Assembly: GCA_963579925.1 (NCBI GenBank)
Contig: CAUZJA010000126.1
Location: 1-8,111 of the forward strand
Direction of reading: 5' to 3'
DNA: 8,111 bases
DNA from: UBA1151 sp963579925
GTDB lineage: Bacteria; Chloroflexota; Dehalococcoidia; Lucifugimonadales; Lucifugimonadaceae
A model generated the notes under the pieces. The model was not told the DNA's origin. It did not search any database and saw only the letters and a list, made by a program, of their open reading frames with translations. Each line of letters starts with the position of its first letter. Position 1 is the first letter of the stretch. Below, one piece after another: positions 6,297-8,111 of the stretch. Made by a program: the position numbers and the translations under genes.

Positions 6297-7465
6297 TAGT
6301 TTGCCTCCGCCATTACTCTGGCGATAGTCGGTGCAGCTTCTGAGAGGGCGTCGGCAAACGTCACATTCAAATCTGAGTTCTTCAGGATTTCCAGGCCTTC
6401 CTTTGCATTTGTACCTCGCATCACCGCAACTATCGGGACCGATGAACCGCTCTCGGTTGCGCCCTGCACAACTCCTCTGGCCGCAATGTCGCAGCGGAGG
6501 ATCCCGCCGAATATGTTCACTAGAACGGCTTTCACATCAGGGTCAGAAACGATGATGTCGAACGCCTCTGCGATCTTGTCTTCCTGCGCTCCACCGCCAA
6601 CGTCCAGGAAGTTCGCCGGGTTCGTGCCCGCTCGGAGCGTAATGTCCATCGTGGCCATCGCCAGCCCTGCACCGTTCACCATGCAGCCAACGCTGCCATC
6701 GTCCAGTTTTACGTACGCCAGACCAGCGTCATTCGCCCGCCGTTCAAGCTCACCATCCTGCGCTGGATCAGCCAGCTTCGCAAGATCGGGATGCCGGAAC
6801 AGGGCGTCGTCTTCGATATCTATTTTCGAGTCCAGCGCCACAACCTGATCGTCGCCAGTCACCACAAGTGGATTGATCTCAATCAGCGTTGCATCGGTCT
6901 CAGTGAAGACCTTGAACAGGTTCATGATTAGGGCCGAGGCCGATCGAACCGACTTCGGTGGGATCCCCAGAGCAATAGCAATGTCACGTGCCTGGTAAGG
7001 CCACAGGCCGTGAACCGGGTCGGTTGCCATCCGGATCAGTTTCTCAGGGGTTTCTTCTGCAACCGTTTCAATGTCCATGCCACCTGCCTGGCTGGCCATG
7101 ATCACAGGGGTGCGCATCTCTGCATCAACCACAATGCTGATGTAGAGCTCAGTTTTGATATCGGTAAGTTCTGCCACCAGCACGCCATTGATAGGCGCAC
7201 CTCCCGGCCCTGTCTGGTGCGTTACAAGTTTGGTGCCTATTAGCGACCTTGCTACGTCTGCAGCTTCATCCGCACTGCTTACCAGCTTGACCCCGCCCGC
7301 GAGCCCGCGCCCGCCTGCGTGAACCTGCGCTTTGACCACCGCTTTGCCGCCAAATGACTCGGCAACTGAGCGCGCCTCTTCCGGCGTTTCAACATAGGTT
7401 GCACTGGGAACCGGAACGCCAAATCGCGCCAGGATATCCCTTGCCTGATACTCGTGAAGTTTCAA
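6296..7465 (-). CDS. sucC: Succinyl-CoA synthetase beta subunit (389 aa)
   Basis: ATP-grasp beta subunit that binds the nucleotide and, with SucD, makes succinate plus NTP from succinyl-CoA. Seen: MKLHEYQARDIL at the N-terminus, KAQVHAGGRG (45-54), IEINPLV (196-201, with Asn198) and LDSK (Asp212) for Mg2+, GCMVNGAGLAMATMD (260-274), FLDVGGGA (287-293) and VNIFGGI (316-322). Length is normal. The start is TTG at 7465-7463, chosen because MKLHEYQ is the invariant family start; AGG at 7-5 and 11-9 bases upstream serve as Shine-Dalgarno. Two variant sites: RGL instead of the common RGK (residues 53-55), and VMRGTN (348-353) where RLEGTN or RLEGNN is usual. Nucleotide preference (ATP or GTP) cannot be read from the sequence. 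Confidence 0.94.
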   Translation of the reverse strand: MKLHEYQARDILARFGVPVPSATYVETPEEARSVAESFGGKAVVKAQVHAGGRGLAGGVKLVSSADEAADVARSLIGTKLVTHQTGPGGAPINGVLVAELTDIKTELYISIVVDAEMRTPVIMASQAGGMDIETVAEETPEKLIRMATDPVHGLWPYQARDIAIALGIPPKSVRSASALIMNLFKVFTETDATLIEINPLVVTGDDQVVALDSKIDIEDDALFRHPDLAKLADPAQDGELERRANDAGLAYVKLDDGSVGCMVNGAGLAMATMDITLRAGTNPANFLDVGGGAQEDKIAEAFDIIVSDPDVKAVLVNIFGGILRCDIAARGVVQGATESGSSVPIVAVMRGTNAKEGLEILKNSDLNVTFADALSEAAPTIARVMAEAN

Positions 7466-7864
7466 TTGACCTGCCTGTTTCTAGACCACTCACATCTGCA
7501 CGCCGAGAACAGTGGCGCACGATTCGCTAGGTTAGCAGGGAGGCGGGAGTTATGGCCGGGACCTCGTGCAATGTGTCCATCGGAAGAAGGCCTCAGGATC
7601 GCACTGCGTTCGTTCGAACCGCCTGGAATCCTGGCTGGCAGAACGATTCGCGCAGTTTCGCGCTGGGCGTCTGGTGGTCACTACCCATCGGGTGTGAGCC
7701 ACGTGATTGATCTGGCGAACCCGTTGGAACTGAGAAGCTTCGGCCTCCACGGGCACACTTGGGTTGCGCTCTTCATCACGGAGACGCCGCCGGAGCAGAA
7801 TGATTGTGGCAGGCGATCTTCAGCAGGAGGACCCCGGTGCAATGGTAGGTAGGTAATAAAAGCA
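7466..7864. other. Intergenic stretch between divergent sucC and response regulator; no convincing gene
   Basis: About 400 bases. Open frames exist on both strands (for example plus 7454-7852), but none shows a recognisable motif, and that frame overlaps the sucC start. It must hold the sucC promoter and probably that of the regulator; I find no clear -35/-10 pair for either. Seen: a short dyad ACTGCG/CGCAGT around 7600-7660, AGGAGG at 7825-7830 followed 11 bases later by a tiny frame ATG GTA GGT AGG TAA (7842-7856), and three tandem GGTA steps at 7844-7855. A decayed gene or a small RNA cannot be excluded. Confidence 0.5.
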
Positions 7865-7876
7865 ATGGGGTACACC

Positions 7877-8111
7877 ATGGCAAAAGTACTCATCGTGGAC
7901 GATGACGCAGACATCAGGATGGCGCTTAGCCTCAGCCTGGAAGATACCGGATACTCACTATGCGAGGCCGCAACAGGCGGAGAAGCCTTTGGAAAGGCTC
8001 TTATCTCTCAGCCCGACGCCGTGCTTCTGGACATCACGATGCCCGGTCGAGACGGATTTTCCGTCCTGAAAGACCTCCGGGAGCAGCCAGCCACCCAGGA
8101 AATTCCCATAC
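7877..8111 (+). CDS. Response-regulator receiver domain, 3' end outside window
   Basis: The first 78 residues of a CheY-like receiver domain, missed by simple ORF length filters because it is cut by the window end. KVLIVDDD (3-10) gives the acidic pocket (Asp8-Asp10), LLDITMPGRDG (50-60) holds phospho-acceptor Asp52 and the conserved Met-Pro, and a QEIPI segment begins the strand that normally carries the Thr/Ser switch residue, just beyond the end. It would be phosphorylated by a sensor kinase not seen here. The output domain, if any, is outside the window, so it could be a stand-alone receiver or a full regulator. ATG 7877 gives the typical MAKVLIVDDD; an in-frame ATG at 7865 would add four residues. 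Confidence 0.9.
   Translation, partial: MAKVLIVDDDADIRMALSLSLEDTGYSLCEAATGGEAFGKALISQPDAVLLDITMPGRDGFSVLKDLREQPATQEIPI

Noticed and set aside
7600..7640. tRNA-like T-loop (GTTCGAAC near 7612)
   Set aside because: The flanking bases do not form a T-stem, and no acceptor or anticodon arm fits around it.
7454..7852. Plus-strand open frame (132 aa) upstream of the response regulator
   Set aside because: Overlaps the sucC start, mixed third-codon-position use, no Shine-Dalgarno and no recognisable motif; kept only as part of the intergenic description.

Overview
The window is bacterial protein-coding DNA of moderately high GC content. No gene is taxon-specific. The bacterial PgpA, the SucC/SucD pair and the metabolic gene mix fit an uncultured, free-living heterotroph. 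A Chloroflexota-type lineage is a guess from the general look of the genes, not a demonstrated assignment.

Layout. Positions 2-5380 are all plus strand: two tandem hydroxypyruvate-isomerase-like genes (the first cut by the window start), pgpA, a HAD-family hydrolase, a large two-domain protein resembling GH127-type glycosidases, and a second HAD hydrolase paralogous to the first. Convergent to these, on the minus strand (7465-5421), lie sucC and sucD, overlapping by one base. After about 400 bases with no convincing gene, a response-regulator receiver domain starts on the plus strand at 7877 and runs off the window.

The two larger gaps in the plus-strand run each hold a pair of inverted REP-like repeats (BIME-like). 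The pair at 740-875 carries the GTAG-plus-palindrome form known for REPs linked to RAYT transposases. The pair at 2858-2983 belongs to a different sequence class, and a single related half-unit lies at 5378-5415. The second pair and the half-unit both begin at the stop codon of a HAD gene.

How the genes may work together. The isomerase-like enzymes, the HAD phosphatases and the GH127-like protein could form a carbohydrate or sugar-acid utilisation module. This is inference from proximity. pgpA is tightly packed between isomerase and HAD but belongs to phospholipid synthesis. sucCD supplies the substrate-level phosphorylation step of the TCA cycle, although several usually conserved loops are altered in both subunits.

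The points most worth a second look are: the start of the GH127-like gene (its coding sequence extends upstream of the first ATG to a well-placed ATA behind a Shine-Dalgarno sequence); the absence in that protein of the cysteines used by characterised GH127 enzymes; the two repeat classes; and the altered SucCD loops.
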